Shown in pieces: positions 41,718-50,132 of a stretch of 64,000 nt of DNA. The stretch covers positions 62,001-126,000 of the forward strand of contig DASZJG010000034.1 in assembly GCA_035948315.1 (NCBI GenBank), given 5' to 3'. Below the pieces are notes generated by a model. That model saw only the letters and a program-made list of their open reading frames with translations, was not told where the DNA came from and ran no database searches. The first letter of the stretch is position 1, and each line of letters starts with the position of its first letter. This stretch comes from CAJCJE01 sp035948315. Its GTDB lineage: Bacteria > Actinomycetota > Actinomycetes > Mycobacteriales > Pseudonocardiaceae. The translations under genes and the position numbers were made by a program.

Positions 41718-43052
41718 CTACTCACCGTTGCGAATCAGGCTTTGATACCAACGGTAGGAATCCTTCGGTGTGCGGACCTGGCTCGAATAGTCGACGTGTA
41801 CCAGTCCGAACCGTGGCACGTACCCTTTCGACCACTCGAAGTTGTCCAGCAACGACCACACGAAGTAGCCGCGCACATCGACGCCCTGCGCCATGGCGCT
41901 GCTCAGCGCATCGAGATGGGCTTGCAGGAACTCGACCCGGTGCGCGTCGGGCACCGCGCCGGTCTCGTCGCGCGGGTCGTCGCCGCTGCACCCGTTCTCG
42001 GTGATGTAGACCGGCGGCAGCGTGGCTCCGTAGCGTTCGCGCAGGCTCAGCAGGAACTCGGACAGTCCGGCCGGGACGATCGGCGAGCCGTTCGTGGTCA
42101 TCGGGTAGCCCTCGATCGGCGCGAGGTCGAACGGCAGCGGATTGCCGGGCGAGGGCGCGGTGACGCCCTGCGGCTCGTAGTAGTTCACACCGTAGAAGTC
42201 CAGCCGCGCGGCGATCGTGCGCAGGTCCTCCTCGTGGCCGTCGGGCAGGTAGGGCCGCATCGACTCGGGATAGCTGCCGAGCAGCACCGGGTCGGCGTAG
42301 AGGCCGTTGATCAACGCGTCCAGCGCGAGCGCCGCCTCCTTGTCCTCGGCTGAGGAGGTGCGCGGCCAGATCGGCGAGTGGTTGTTCGCCGTGCCGATGT
42401 TCCTCGCGCCCGCCGCGCGCAGCGCGCGGACCGCGAGGCCGTGCGCGAGGTTCTGGTGATGGGCCGCCGGCAGCGCGTCGAACAGCAGCGTCTTCCCCGG
42501 CGCGTACTCGCCGATCGCGTAGCCGTAGAGGGTCTCCACCATCGGCTCGTTGAGCGGGATCCACATCGTGACCCGGTCGGCGAACGCCTCGCCGAGGATG
42601 GCCGCGTAGTCGGCGAAGCGGGCCGCGGTGTCGCGGGCCAACCAGCCGCCCGCGTCCTCCAGCGGCTGCGGGGTGTCCCAGTGGTAGAGCGTGCAGACCG
42701 GGTCGATACCGGCCGCGCACAGCTCGTCGATCAGCCGATCGTAGAAGTCGAGTCCGTGTCGATTGGCCGGACCGGTGCCGCCGGGCTGCACGCGTGGCCA
42801 GGCAACAGAGAAGCGGTAGGCGCCGACACCCAGCTCGCGCATGAGCGCGACGTCCTCCGGATACCGACGGTAATGATCACAGGCGATCGCCCCGGACGAG
42901 CCGTCGGCGATTTTGCCCTCGGTCGCGCAGAATGTGTCCCATACGGACTGACCTCGACCGTCCGCGGTCACGGCTCCCTCGATCTGGTACGCGGAGGTCG
43001 ACACGCCCCACAGAAAGTTGTCCGGGAAGGTTGACGTACGAAGATCAGTCAT
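41718..43052 (-). CDS. GH1 family beta-glucosidase-type glycoside hydrolase
   Basis: 444 residues. The GH1 TIM barrel is complete. The acid/base Glu169 is in WIPLNEPMVE and the nucleophile Glu352 in VYITENGCSG. Substrate-binding signatures WGVSTSAYQIEGA and GYFVWSLLDNFEWSKGY are present. No signal peptide, so it is cytosolic and hydrolyses imported beta-glucosides (retaining mechanism). The gene is divergent from a TetR-family regulator that may control it, with an inverted repeat in the intergenic region. Confidence 0.94.
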   Translation of the reverse strand: MTDLRTSTFPDNFLWGVSTSAYQIEGAVTADGRGQSVWDTFCATEGKIADGSSGAIACDHYRRYPEDVALMRELGVGAYRFSVAWPRVQPGGTGPANRHGLDFYDRLIDELCAAGIDPVCTLYHWDTPQPLEDAGGWLARDTAARFADYAAILGEAFADRVTMWIPLNEPMVETLYGYAIGEYAPGKTLLFDALPAAHHQNLAHGLAVRALRAAGARNIGTANNHSPIWPRTSSAEDKEAALALDALINGLYADPVLLGSYPESMRPYLPDGHEEDLRTIAARLDFYGVNYYEPQGVTAPSPGNPLPFDLAPIEGYPMTTNGSPIVPAGLSEFLLSLRERYGATLPPVYITENGCSGDDPRDETGAVPDAHRVEFLQAHLDALSSAMAQGVDVRGYFVWSLLDNFEWSKGYVPRFGLVHVDYSSQVRTPKDSYRWYQSLIRNGE

Positions 43053-43064
43053 ATGCCCGCCTAA

Positions 43065-43094
43065 TGAAACACCGAATAATGTGAAATTGTTTCA
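43065..43094. promoter_or_regulatory. Inverted repeats between GH1 and TetR genes
   Basis: TGAAACA (43065-43071) and TGTTTCA (43088-43094) are inverse copies, and TGAAATTGTTTCA (43082-43094) is itself a near palindrome. The position between divergent genes suggests an operator for the TetR-family protein at 43181. Not proven. Confidence 0.45.
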
Positions 43095-43180
43095 GATGTT
43101 ACGGATTTTTAGCACTGTAGGGAAGTAGTAGGTCCTTGTCCCAGGCAAACTAATGGGAGAGCGCGCCCAGAGGAGACACG

Positions 43181-43804
43181 TTGCCCGCCAACAGCACCCC
43201 ACTCCGCCGCCGTCCTGTCCAGCAGCGCAGCGCTGCACGAGTCGAGCGGATGCTTGAAGCTTGCGCCAACCTCATCGAGGAGGTCGGCTACGACGGCGTC
43301 ACCACCACCCTGATCGCCGAACGGGCCGGTGTCGCGGTTGGCTCGCTGTACCAGTTCTTCCCGGACAAGCGGGCGGTCGTGCAGGCGCTGACCATGCGCA
43401 ACCTCGACCAGTTCATGGACATGATCGCCAACCGAATCGGTTCAGCCCAGCTGGACCACTGGTGGGACGCGGTCGACATGGTGTTCGACGCCTACGTGAC
43501 CATGTACCGGGAAGTCCCCGGGTTCACCCAGATCCGCTTCGGCGACGTGGTGGACCTGCGGCTGATGGACGATCAGCGAGACAACAACACGGTGATCGCC
43601 GACCGCCTGGCCGGTCTGCTCACCGCGAGATTCAACCTCGACGTCGCCGAACTGCGACTGCCGATCTCGGTGTCGGTGGAAATCGCCGACGGCATCCTCA
43701 ACCTCGCCTTCCGGCGCAAGCTGTTCAGCGAGGACGTGGTGATCGCCGAGGCCCGCCGGGTGGTCAGAGCGTATCTGTCCGGCCACCTCGAACCCACGAA
43801 CTGA
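43181..43804 (+). CDS. TetR-family transcriptional regulator
   Basis: 207 residues. The N-terminal DNA-binding domain (about 10-65) has RMLEACANLIEEVGYDGVTTTLIAERAGVAVGSLYQFFPDKRAVVQAL, the classic TetR helix-turn-helix. The C-terminal ligand-binding domain is not assignable. It starts with TTG at 43181, with GAGGAG upstream. It is divergent from the GH1 gene and its stop TGA is joined to the stop of the convergent aldolase gene as TGATCA. It may sense a glucoside or aromatic aglycone, but that is a guess. Confidence 0.92.
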   Translation: MPANSTPLRRRPVQQRSAARVERMLEACANLIEEVGYDGVTTTLIAERAGVAVGSLYQFFPDKRAVVQALTMRNLDQFMDMIANRIGSAQLDHWWDAVDMVFDAYVTMYREVPGFTQIRFGDVVDLRLMDDQRDNNTVIADRLAGLLTARFNLDVAELRLPISVSVEIADGILNLAFRRKLFSEDVVIAEARRVVRAYLSGHLEPTN

Positions 43805-45010
43805 TCAGCCGAAGTTCTGGCCCTCGCCACGGTAGGTCGGCACGGTCGCGGTGACCCGGTCCCCCTCGACGACGTGGTAGGAGTTGAACCGCTCGGCCAG
43901 TTCGCCCGCTTTGGCATGCCGCAGCCAGACCCGGTCGCCGAGCCGCAGGTTCCTGGCGGCTTTGCCGGTCACCGGCGTCTGCACCTCCCCAGCCCCCTCG
44001 GTCCCCAACAGGCTCAGGCCCGCCGGCAGGTACGGCGAGGGCAGCCGGTCCGGGGTCCCGGTTCCCGAGGCCACGTAACCTCCGACGAACAGCGTTGCCG
44101 TGTTCGGCGTCGGTCGGCGCACCACCGGCAGCGCGTAGAGCAGGGCGGGCCGCGGATGGAAGCGCGAGTACGAGTCGAACAGCGTCGGCCCGATCAGGCC
44201 GGAACCCGCGGCGACCTCGGTCACCGACGAATCCGCCGACGTCACCTCGATGCTGCCGGTCCCGCCCCCGTTGACGAATTCCAGCGAGGTCAACGCGCGC
44301 ACCGCGGCGACCGCGGCCGCGCGGCGCTGCACGAGTTCCGCGCCGGAGCGCCGCTGGATGAACTTCAGCACCGCGCCGCGGAAGGGCCGACCGGGCGGGA
44401 CGTCGCCGAGGCCGGCGATCTGCCCCTCGTAGGCCATCATGCCGACCAGCGCGAAACCCTTGCGCCGCAACGCCGCCTTCGCGAAGGACTCGGCCGCCTT
44501 CGCGGTGTGCACCGGCGAGCGGCGGGTGCCGATGTGCACGGCGGAGGAATGCGCGAGCGGCCGCCACGACACGTCCAGCTCCAGCGCGATGCGGATGTCC
44601 GGGTGGTCGGTACCCAGCGCGGCGTCGACGAGGTCGAGGTGCTCGATCGAGTCAACCATGATCGTGATGTTGCGCCGTGCCACCGGATCGGCGGCCAGCT
44701 CGCGCAGCGCGCCCTGATCGACGGTCGGGTAGGCGACGACCAGGTCGTCGCTGGTGCCGTTCGCGCACAGCCAGAGGGCCTCGCGCAGCGAGTAGCAGAG
44801 CAGGCCCGCGTAGCCGGGCATGGCGAGCACGCGGTCGAGCAGGTACCGGCAGCGCACCGACTTGCTGGCGACCCGGATCGGCGTGCCGCCCGCGCGGCGC
44901 GTCAGGTCCGCCGCGTTGTGGTCGAACGCGGCCAGATCGATGATGGCCAGTGGCGGATCGAGCGCCTTGGTGGCCTCGTCGTAGCTGACCTGCGAGGAAG
45001 TATCCGGCAC
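43805..45010 (-). CDS. Amino acid deaminase/aldolase, alanine racemase-like PLP fold
   Basis: 401 residues from GTG at 45010. The open frame extends upstream to 45076, but those codons are AT-rich at third positions and a TAGTCT hexamer is within them, so the shorter start is preferred. The alanine-racemase N-terminal fold is visible: PPLAIIDLAAFDHNAADL, then the PLP lysine in PIRVASKSVRCRYLLDRV, then ITIMVDSIEHL. EFVNGGGTGSI binds phosphate of PLP. This family includes D-threonine aldolase and D-serine dehydratase-like enzymes. It is divergent from the aldonolactone oxidase gene. Confidence 0.85.
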   Translation of the reverse strand: MPDTSSQVSYDEATKALDPPLAIIDLAAFDHNAADLTRRAGGTPIRVASKSVRCRYLLDRVLAMPGYAGLLCYSLREALWLCANGTSDDLVVAYPTVDQGALRELAADPVARRNITIMVDSIEHLDLVDAALGTDHPDIRIALELDVSWRPLAHSSAVHIGTRRSPVHTAKAAESFAKAALRRKGFALVGMMAYEGQIAGLGDVPPGRPFRGAVLKFIQRRSGAELVQRRAAAVAAVRALTSLEFVNGGGTGSIEVTSADSSVTEVAAGSGLIGPTLFDSYSRFHPRPALLYALPVVRRPTPNTATLFVGGYVASGTGTPDRLPSPYLPAGLSLLGTEGAGEVQTPVTGKAARNLRLGDRVWLRHAKAGELAERFNSYHVVEGDRVTATVPTYRGEGQNFG

Positions 45011-45096
45011 ACCTTGCAGACTAGGCCGTTTGCCCTTGAAATGCGAATACTTTTCACTTACGTTGTTCAGAATCACGCAGCAGCCTGGAGGTGGCG

Positions 45097-46419
45097 ATGA
45101 GCGGACGCAGTGCGGACCAGTGGCGCAACTGGGCTGGTACGGCCACCGCGAACCCGATCCGCTGGTATCGCCCGAACGATCCCGGCCAGCTCGCCGACGC
45201 GCTGAAGACCGCTGAGCGCGACGGACATACCGTTCGCGTCGTCGGCAGCGGCCATTCGTTCACCCCCATCGCGGTCGCCGACCAGATCGCCGTCGACCTC
45301 TCCGGCTGGACCGGCATCGTCGCCGCGGACGCGGGCACCGGCCTGGTCACGGTGCGCTCCGGCACCACGATCCGGGCGCTCAACGCCGGCCTGGACACCC
45401 TCGGTCTGGCCATGGCCAACCTCGGCGACATCGACGCGCAAACGATTGCCGGCGCGATCTCGACCGGCACCCACGGCACCGGCGCCAAGCTCGGCGGCAT
45501 TGCCACCCAGATCGAGGCGCTGGAGCTGATGCTCGCCGACGGCACCACCGTCAGCTGCTCGGCGACCGAACGGCCGGATCTGTTCAACGCCGCCCGGGTC
45601 GGCCTCGGCGCACTCGGCATCATCCTCACCGTCACCCTGCGCTGCGTGCCGAGCTTCGTGCTCACCGCCCAGGAAGGTCCCGAACACCTCGACGTGGTCC
45701 TCGACGCGCTCGACGAGCACACCGCCGCCAACGACCACTTCGAGTTCTACTGGTTCCCCTACGGGCGCAACGCCCTGGTCAAACGCAACAACCGCCAACC
45801 GAGCGGCACCAAACCTCAACCCCTGCCAGCCCTGCGCCAGTACTTCGAATACGAACTGATGGAGAACAAAGCCCTCGAACTGGTCTGCCGCCTCGGCCGA
45901 GCCGTCCCCACCCTGATCCGACCGCTCAACCGCCTGTCGTCCTCGGTGCTGTCCCCCCGGGCATATTCCGACCACTCGCACCGGGTGTTCGTGACCAACC
46001 GCAACGTCCGGTTCGTCGAGTCCGAGTACGCGATCCCGCGCGAATCCCTGCCCGACGTGCTCGGCGAGCTGCGCGCCGAGGTGCCCAAGCTCAGCGACTC
46101 GGTGAGCTTCCCGGTCGAGATCCGGGTCGCCGCCGCCGACGACATCTGGCTGTCCACCGCCTACGGCCGGGACTCCGCCTACATCGCCATCCACCAGTAC
46201 GTCGGCATGCCCTACCAGTCCTACTTCGACCTGTTCGAATCCGTGGTCGCGCAGGTCGGCGGCAGGCCGCACTGGGGCAAGATGCACTCCCTGGACGCCG
46301 CGCGGCTGCGCGAGCGCTACCCGCGCTTCGACGAGTTCCGCAGGGTCCGCGCCGAACTCGACCCGGCAGGCCGGTTCACCAATGCCTACCTGGACAAGGT
46401 TCTCGGCCCGATCGGCTAA
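45097..46419 (+). CDS. FAD-linked aldonolactone oxidase (D-arabinono-1,4-lactone oxidase-like)
   Basis: 440 residues from ATG at 45097 with GGAGG upstream. The FAD-binding PCMH domain has VVGSGHSFTPIAVADQIAVDLSG, where the His of GSGHSF is the usual flavin-attachment residue, and the ISTGTHGTGAKLGGIATQIEALELMLADG stretch. The C-terminal ALO domain carries VEIRVAAADDIWLSTAYGRDSAYIAIHQY and HWGKMHSLDAARLRERYP, with the conserved HWGK. It oxidises aldonolactones or sugar alcohols (xylitol-type) with O2 as acceptor. It is convergent with the NAD(P)-binding protein gene. Confidence 0.9.
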   Translation: MSGRSADQWRNWAGTATANPIRWYRPNDPGQLADALKTAERDGHTVRVVGSGHSFTPIAVADQIAVDLSGWTGIVAADAGTGLVTVRSGTTIRALNAGLDTLGLAMANLGDIDAQTIAGAISTGTHGTGAKLGGIATQIEALELMLADGTTVSCSATERPDLFNAARVGLGALGIILTVTLRCVPSFVLTAQEGPEHLDVVLDALDEHTAANDHFEFYWFPYGRNALVKRNNRQPSGTKPQPLPALRQYFEYELMENKALELVCRLGRAVPTLIRPLNRLSSSVLSPRAYSDHSHRVFVTNRNVRFVESEYAIPRESLPDVLGELRAEVPKLSDSVSFPVEIRVAAADDIWLSTAYGRDSAYIAIHQYVGMPYQSYFDLFESVVAQVGGRPHWGKMHSLDAARLRERYPRFDEFRRVRAELDPAGRFTNAYLDKVLGPIG

Positions 46420-46420
46420 C

Positions 46421-47065
46421 TTACAGGCCGGCGACCGCGTCCCCCACCGACGAATCCCCGCTGATCAACTCGATCGTCATCCCGACCGTGGTCGGCGCGT
46501 CGAGAAGCGCGAGCAGCACGGCGGCGACATCGTCCCTGGGCACCGAACCCCGCCCGGTACTCGGCGCCAGGCGCACCCGCCCGGTCCCCGGATCATTCGT
46601 CAGGCCGCCCGGCCGAAGGATCGTCCAGTCCAGGTCGCGCGTGCGCAGATCCGCCTCGGCTGCCGCCTTGGCCCGCAGATAGACGGAGAACGAGTCGGAG
46701 CCGAGCTCCGCGCGGTCCGCGCCCATCGAACTGACCTGGACGAACCGCCGAACGCCGGCGGCCTGCGCGGCATCGGCCAACAACGCGGAAGCGCCGCGAT
46801 CAACGGTGTCCTTGCGCGCGTCGCCGCTGCCCGGACCGGCGCCCGCCGCGAACACGACGGCGTCCGCGCCGGCCAAGTGATCGGCCAGCGCGGCAACGGA
46901 AACCTGTTCAAGATCGGTGACAACGGGCTCGGCGCCGGCCGCGGTGAGATCCGCGGCATGTTCGGGGTTGCGGATCAGACCGACCGGGGCGTCCCCGCGC
47001 GCGGCGAGCAACCGCTCAAGCCGCAACGCGATCTGCCCATGTCCACCAGCGATGACGATGCGCAC
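46421..47065 (-). CDS. NAD(P)H-binding atypical SDR (NmrA/YwnB-like)
   Basis: 214 residues from GTG at 47065. The nucleotide-binding motif is VRIVIAGGHGQIALRLERLL (G-G-x-G-x-I), typical of atypical SDRs. VFAAGAGPGS, VSSMGADRAE and the YLRAKAAAEADLR segment (Y-x-x-x-K) follow, then a W-T-I-L-R-P-G-G motif. These proteins bind NADP and act as reductases or redox sensors. Cytosolic. Located next to the convergent oxidase gene; no functional tie is proven. Confidence 0.88.
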   Translation of the reverse strand: MRIVIAGGHGQIALRLERLLAARGDAPVGLIRNPEHAADLTAAGAEPVVTDLEQVSVAALADHLAGADAVVFAAGAGPGSGDARKDTVDRGASALLADAAQAAGVRRFVQVSSMGADRAELGSDSFSVYLRAKAAAEADLRTRDLDWTILRPGGLTNDPGTGRVRLAPSTGRGSVPRDDVAAVLLALLDAPTTVGMTIELISGDSSVGDAVAGL

Positions 47066-47099
47066 GAAGCCGACCGTAGCCGCCCGCGCCGCACGCCGC

Positions 47100-47711
47100 T
47101 CAGGCAGCGGTGTCCAGCAGGCGCTCGTAGATGGCCTCGTTGAGCCAGCGGCCGGTGGCATCCTCGGCCGGGCTGATGTCCTGCGGGCCGGGCACGTCCA
47201 GCTCGGTCACGCCCTCCGGGTCGGCGGTCAGCACGGAAACGCCGTACTTGCGCGCCCTCGGCAGGCAGTTGACCAGGTAGTCGTGGGTGGTCGCGGCCCA
47301 CCAGGGCAGCACGATCGCGGCCTCGGCGTAGCGGGCGAACGGCACGGTGGAGGCCAGGCCGGTGCGCCAGTGCCGGGCAACGGCGAGCACGCCATGGATG
47401 CGGACGGCGGCCTGCGGCACCTGGCCTGCCATCTCCGGCCAGACCCAGGTGGAGACGGTGGCGCGATCGGCGACCGGGGCGCAGCCCTGGCAGATCCGCT
47501 CGGCGTGCACGTCCGGCAGCACTTCGGCCACCACGATCACGCGGCGGCCGAGCAGGGTCATCGGCGGGAGCACGGTCCCGTGCCAACCGAGTCGCTCCGC
47601 GGCTCCCGCCGCCAATTGCTCGATCGGGGCCGGGAGCTCGATGGCGGGGAACAGCCGCTGGCGCGCCTGGGCGTCGCTGGTGACCGTGGTACGCCCTGGT
47701 GTCCCGCTCAC
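47100..47711 (-). CDS. Hypothetical soluble protein, 203 residues
   Basis: Starts with GTG at 47711, preceded by AGGAGG at ideal spacing. The mainly alpha/beta protein has many Trp/Tyr/Arg residues, e.g. AVRIHGVLAVARHWRTGLASTVPFARYAEAAIVLPWWAATTHDYLVNCLPRARKYGV, and one CQGC pair (ERICQGCAPVADR). No membrane segment. Not recognised as a named family; it has the look of a conserved actinobacterial protein of unknown function. It sits 34 bp upstream of the NAD(P)-binding protein gene, same strand, so co-expression is likely. Confidence 0.7.
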   Translation of the reverse strand: MSGTPGRTTVTSDAQARQRLFPAIELPAPIEQLAAGAAERLGWHGTVLPPMTLLGRRVIVVAEVLPDVHAERICQGCAPVADRATVSTWVWPEMAGQVPQAAVRIHGVLAVARHWRTGLASTVPFARYAEAAIVLPWWAATTHDYLVNCLPRARKYGVSVLTADPEGVTELDVPGPQDISPAEDATGRWLNEAIYERLLDTAA

Positions 47712-48023
47712 TGAGGTCGCCTCCTGTTCGCACTTCGCCGGCCACACACGGTTGTCGCCTCGACCGGTCCGCGGTCGCCCCGAGCAACATGTGCTGAGAA
47801 TTGAGTACCAGGAAGTAATGGCCCCGCCGCCGACTCGATGTGCTCCCTGCGATCGGCGGCGCCGGGCGGTCGGTAACCGGTCGATGACCGGCCAAACGGT
47901 AATAGCCCAGCGGTGCGGCCATATGGGTGAGCGGCCGGTGGGCGGCCGTGAGTCGCCGATGCGAAATCGTCACTTTCCGCGATACCGATCTTCGCCGGGC
48001 GAGTTGTTTCACATCGTGCTGAA
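47712..48023. other. Intergenic region, 312 bp, between divergent genes
   Basis: No gene is supported. It is less GC-rich than its surroundings, as expected for divergent promoters. The right end (GTTTCACATCGTGCTGAAATG) contains no strong ribosome-binding site, so the DUF4436 gene at 48024 may have a short or absent leader. No other motif is convincing. Confidence 0.5.
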
Positions 48024-48917
48024 ATGACCGGAATGAACCAGGCCGATCGCGCCGGGCGCGCAAAGATCGCGTTGCGCGCCGCCATTGCTCCATTCGTGGT
48101 GACCGCTGTGATCGTCGCGCTCTGCACACTCGGCATATTCGGCTACCTCAACGAGCGCGACATCCACACGCTGCAGTACTCGACCGGCCAGCTCACCGCG
48201 CCCAACCGCGTCGAGGTGGACGTGACGTTGCAGCAGATGGACGCTGCCAAGCGCCAACTCTCGCTGATTGTCCTGGTCAGCGCCCTGGGCAACACGGCAG
48301 ATCACGGCGACGAGACAACACTCGCCCGCCCGCTGACCCTGGAGACGTCCTCACTGATCAACACGACGCTGCGCTTCCCGGCCGGCGAGCGGCTCTCCGC
48401 GCAGAACATCTCGGTCGGCCTGAACTCCGGAATCGTCTCCGACTATCCGTTCGACTCCTACACCACCGACGTCGGTTTCTACGCCACGATCAACGACGAA
48501 CCGGTGCCGATTTCGTTGATCTTCCACAATGAAGATCCGTTCTTCCTGACCAAGCCAACCGGGGCCAATGTGGATAGTGGCGCGGCCGCTATTGGCCTGC
48601 GAATCGAGCGGTCCCGAGCCACGTTCATCTTCGCCTGGTTTCTCATGGCGGCGATGTGGATTCTGGCTTTGTCGGTACTCGGCGCGGCCTGGATCATTGT
48701 GCGCGGCAGGCGCGGTTTGATCTGGCCGGCATTGGGCTGGATGGCGGCGACCCTGTTCGCCTTGGTGGCCGTACGCAACGCGGTACCCGGCCTGCCGCCC
48801 ATCGGTTCCCTGTTCGACTACGCCTCGTTCCTCTGGGCGGAAGCCATCGTCGCGCTGTCCATCGCCGCGGTCGCGGTGCAGGGCGTCATCGTGGAGCGCG
48901 GCCCTAGATCGACCTGA
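48024..48917 (+). CDS. DUF4436 family membrane protein
   Basis: 297 residues. A basic N-terminus leads into one membrane helix (about 22-42), an extracytoplasmic beta-rich domain to about residue 190, and three to four C-terminal membrane helices (ATFIFAWFLMAAMWILALSVLGAAW; ALGWMAATLFALVAVRNAVPG; FLWAEAIVALSIAAVAVQG). The conserved DYPFDSYTTDVGFYATIND and RNAVPGLPPIGSLFDYASFLWAE motifs fit DUF4436. Function unknown, envelope located. The start may be ATG at 48024 or 48033. The 3' end overlaps the convergent MarR gene by 14 bp. Confidence 0.88.
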   Translation: MTGMNQADRAGRAKIALRAAIAPFVVTAVIVALCTLGIFGYLNERDIHTLQYSTGQLTAPNRVEVDVTLQQMDAAKRQLSLIVLVSALGNTADHGDETTLARPLTLETSSLINTTLRFPAGERLSAQNISVGLNSGIVSDYPFDSYTTDVGFYATINDEPVPISLIFHNEDPFFLTKPTGANVDSGAAAIGLRIERSRATFIFAWFLMAAMWILALSVLGAAWIIVRGRRGLIWPALGWMAATLFALVAVRNAVPGLPPIGSLFDYASFLWAEAIVALSIAAVAVQGVIVERGPRST

Positions 48918-49356
48918 ATCCCGGATGGACGCCAACGGCCAACTTCTTGTCCTCCGCGATCCGCAGCAGCAACCGCTGCAACTGCGCGCGCTCGGACTCG
49001 TCGAGCGCCGAGGTGAGATCCGCACCGTGCGCCATGGCCACCATCCCCACCGACCGCATCAGCTCCTGCCCGGCCTCGGTCAGATGCAACGCGTGCAGCC
49101 GCCGGTCGTCCGGATTGCGCCGCCGCTCGATCGCCCCGCGCCGCTCCAACGTGTCCACCAGCGCGACCAACCGGGTGGCCGGCATGCCCAGCTGCTCGGC
49201 CAGCGCCTGCTGGCTGCGCCCCGGCTGCATGGCGATCGCCCGGAGCAGCCCGACCTGAGGCGGGGTCAGCTCCAGCTCGCCAAGCCGCTCGTCGAACGTC
49301 CGCGCCGCGTAGGCGCCCACCTGGGCGAGCAGGAAAGCCGCACTGCCCGTCCCCAT
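48904..49356 (-). CDS. MarR-family transcriptional regulator
   Basis: 150 residues from ATG at 49356, chosen for AGGA upstream. The winged helix is clear: LTPPQVGLLRAIAMQPGRSQQALAEQLGMPATRLVALVDTLERRGAIERRRNPDDRRLHALHLTEAG. The wing DDRR is conserved. Dimerisation helices flank it. MarR proteins repress divergent genes and respond to small phenolic ligands. The divergent operon (49450-50525) encodes a membrane protein and a SnoaL-like protein, likely targets. An AT-rich region with a TTG..CAA palindrome lies between. Confidence 0.92.
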   Translation of the reverse strand: MGTGSAAFLLAQVGAYAARTFDERLGELELTPPQVGLLRAIAMQPGRSQQALAEQLGMPATRLVALVDTLERRGAIERRRNPDDRRLHALHLTEAGQELMRSVGMVAMAHGADLTSALDESERAQLQRLLLRIAEDKKLAVGVHPGFRSI

Positions 49357-49376
49357 CGAAGATCCTGACACAAGCC

Positions 49377-49417
49377 AAACGATACCACTTGACAAACCAT
49401 TACAACAGATAAACGAT
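49377..49417. promoter_or_regulatory. Putative MarR operator and promoter between divergent genes
   Basis: TTGACAAACCATTACAA (49389-49405) is an imperfect TTG...CAA palindrome, typical of MarR sites, and contains a TTGACA -35-like hexamer for the rightward gene. AAACGAT is repeated directly at 49377-49383 and 49411-49417. The region is unusually AT-rich for this genome. A GGAGGAACG ribosome-binding site follows at the rightward start. Confidence 0.55.
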
Positions 49418-49449
49418 TAACCCATCAGAACGAATCCTCAGGAGGAACG

Positions 49450-50121
49450 ATGTCAGAGAACCCGGCCCCCGGCCGCCAGAACGGCCCACCGCTGCTGATA
49501 CCCGCGATCTTCATGGCGGTCCTCACCGTGGCCTCAGCGGTACTGGGAGCGACCGCGGCCCGCTACGACTCCGCGAACCTGCTCACCTACGACCAAACCC
49601 ACCACACGTCGCAGCTACTGCTCGGCACCCTGGTGTTCGCCACCGCGATCCCCCTGCTGATCTGGTCCGCGACCGTCTACCGCCGCCTGCACCGACTCGG
49701 CGTGACCGCCCCCGGCTCCGCGATCGCCTACGGCGGCGGCCTGCTGGCGGCCGCGTCACTCGCGGTCAGCGGCCTGCTCACCTGGACAACGGCCCAGCTC
49801 AGCGGATCAGCGGACCTGGTCAAAGCCCTCACCGCCCTCGGCTTCGCCGCAGGCGGCCCCGGCTTCGTCGTCCCGTTCGCGATGCTGCTCGCCGGCGTCG
49901 CCGTCCCCGCCCTGCTCCTGCACCTGATGCCCACCGCCCTCGCCTGGGCCGGCCTGATCCTCGCCGGACTCGGCGCACTGGCGACATTCGCGCTGCTGAC
50001 CCCGGCCCTGGACGTCCTGCTCCCCATCACCCGCTTCGGCGGCGTCATCTGGCTGATCGCGGTCAGCGTCACCCTGCCGCTCACCCGCCCCCGCCGCGCC
50101 GAACAACTCGTCAACGCCTGA
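49450..50121 (+). CDS. Multi-pass membrane protein, unknown family
   Basis: 223 residues with about six hydrophobic helices (LIPAIFMAVLTVASAVLGATAA; LLLGTLVFATAIPLLIWSATVY; GGGLLAAASLAVSGLLTW; GGPGFVVPFAMLLAGVAVPALLLHLMPTALAWAGLILAGLGALATFALL; VIWLIAVSVTLPLT). AGGAGGAACG precedes the ATG. It resembles DUF4386-like membrane proteins often controlled by MarR regulators in actinomycetes. A transport or membrane-tolerance role is possible. It is followed 11 bp later by a SnoaL-like gene. Confidence 0.85.
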   Translation: MSENPAPGRQNGPPLLIPAIFMAVLTVASAVLGATAARYDSANLLTYDQTHHTSQLLLGTLVFATAIPLLIWSATVYRRLHRLGVTAPGSAIAYGGGLLAAASLAVSGLLTWTTAQLSGSADLVKALTALGFAAGGPGFVVPFAMLLAGVAVPALLLHLMPTALAWAGLILAGLGALATFALLTPALDVLLPITRFGGVIWLIAVSVTLPLTRPRRAEQLVNA

Positions 50122-50132
50122 AGGAGACCGAC

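Noticed and set aside
45010..45076. Upstream start of the deaminase/aldolase gene
   Set aside because: The 22 extra codons have AT-rich third positions and contain a promoter-like TAGTCT; the GTG at 45010 is better.
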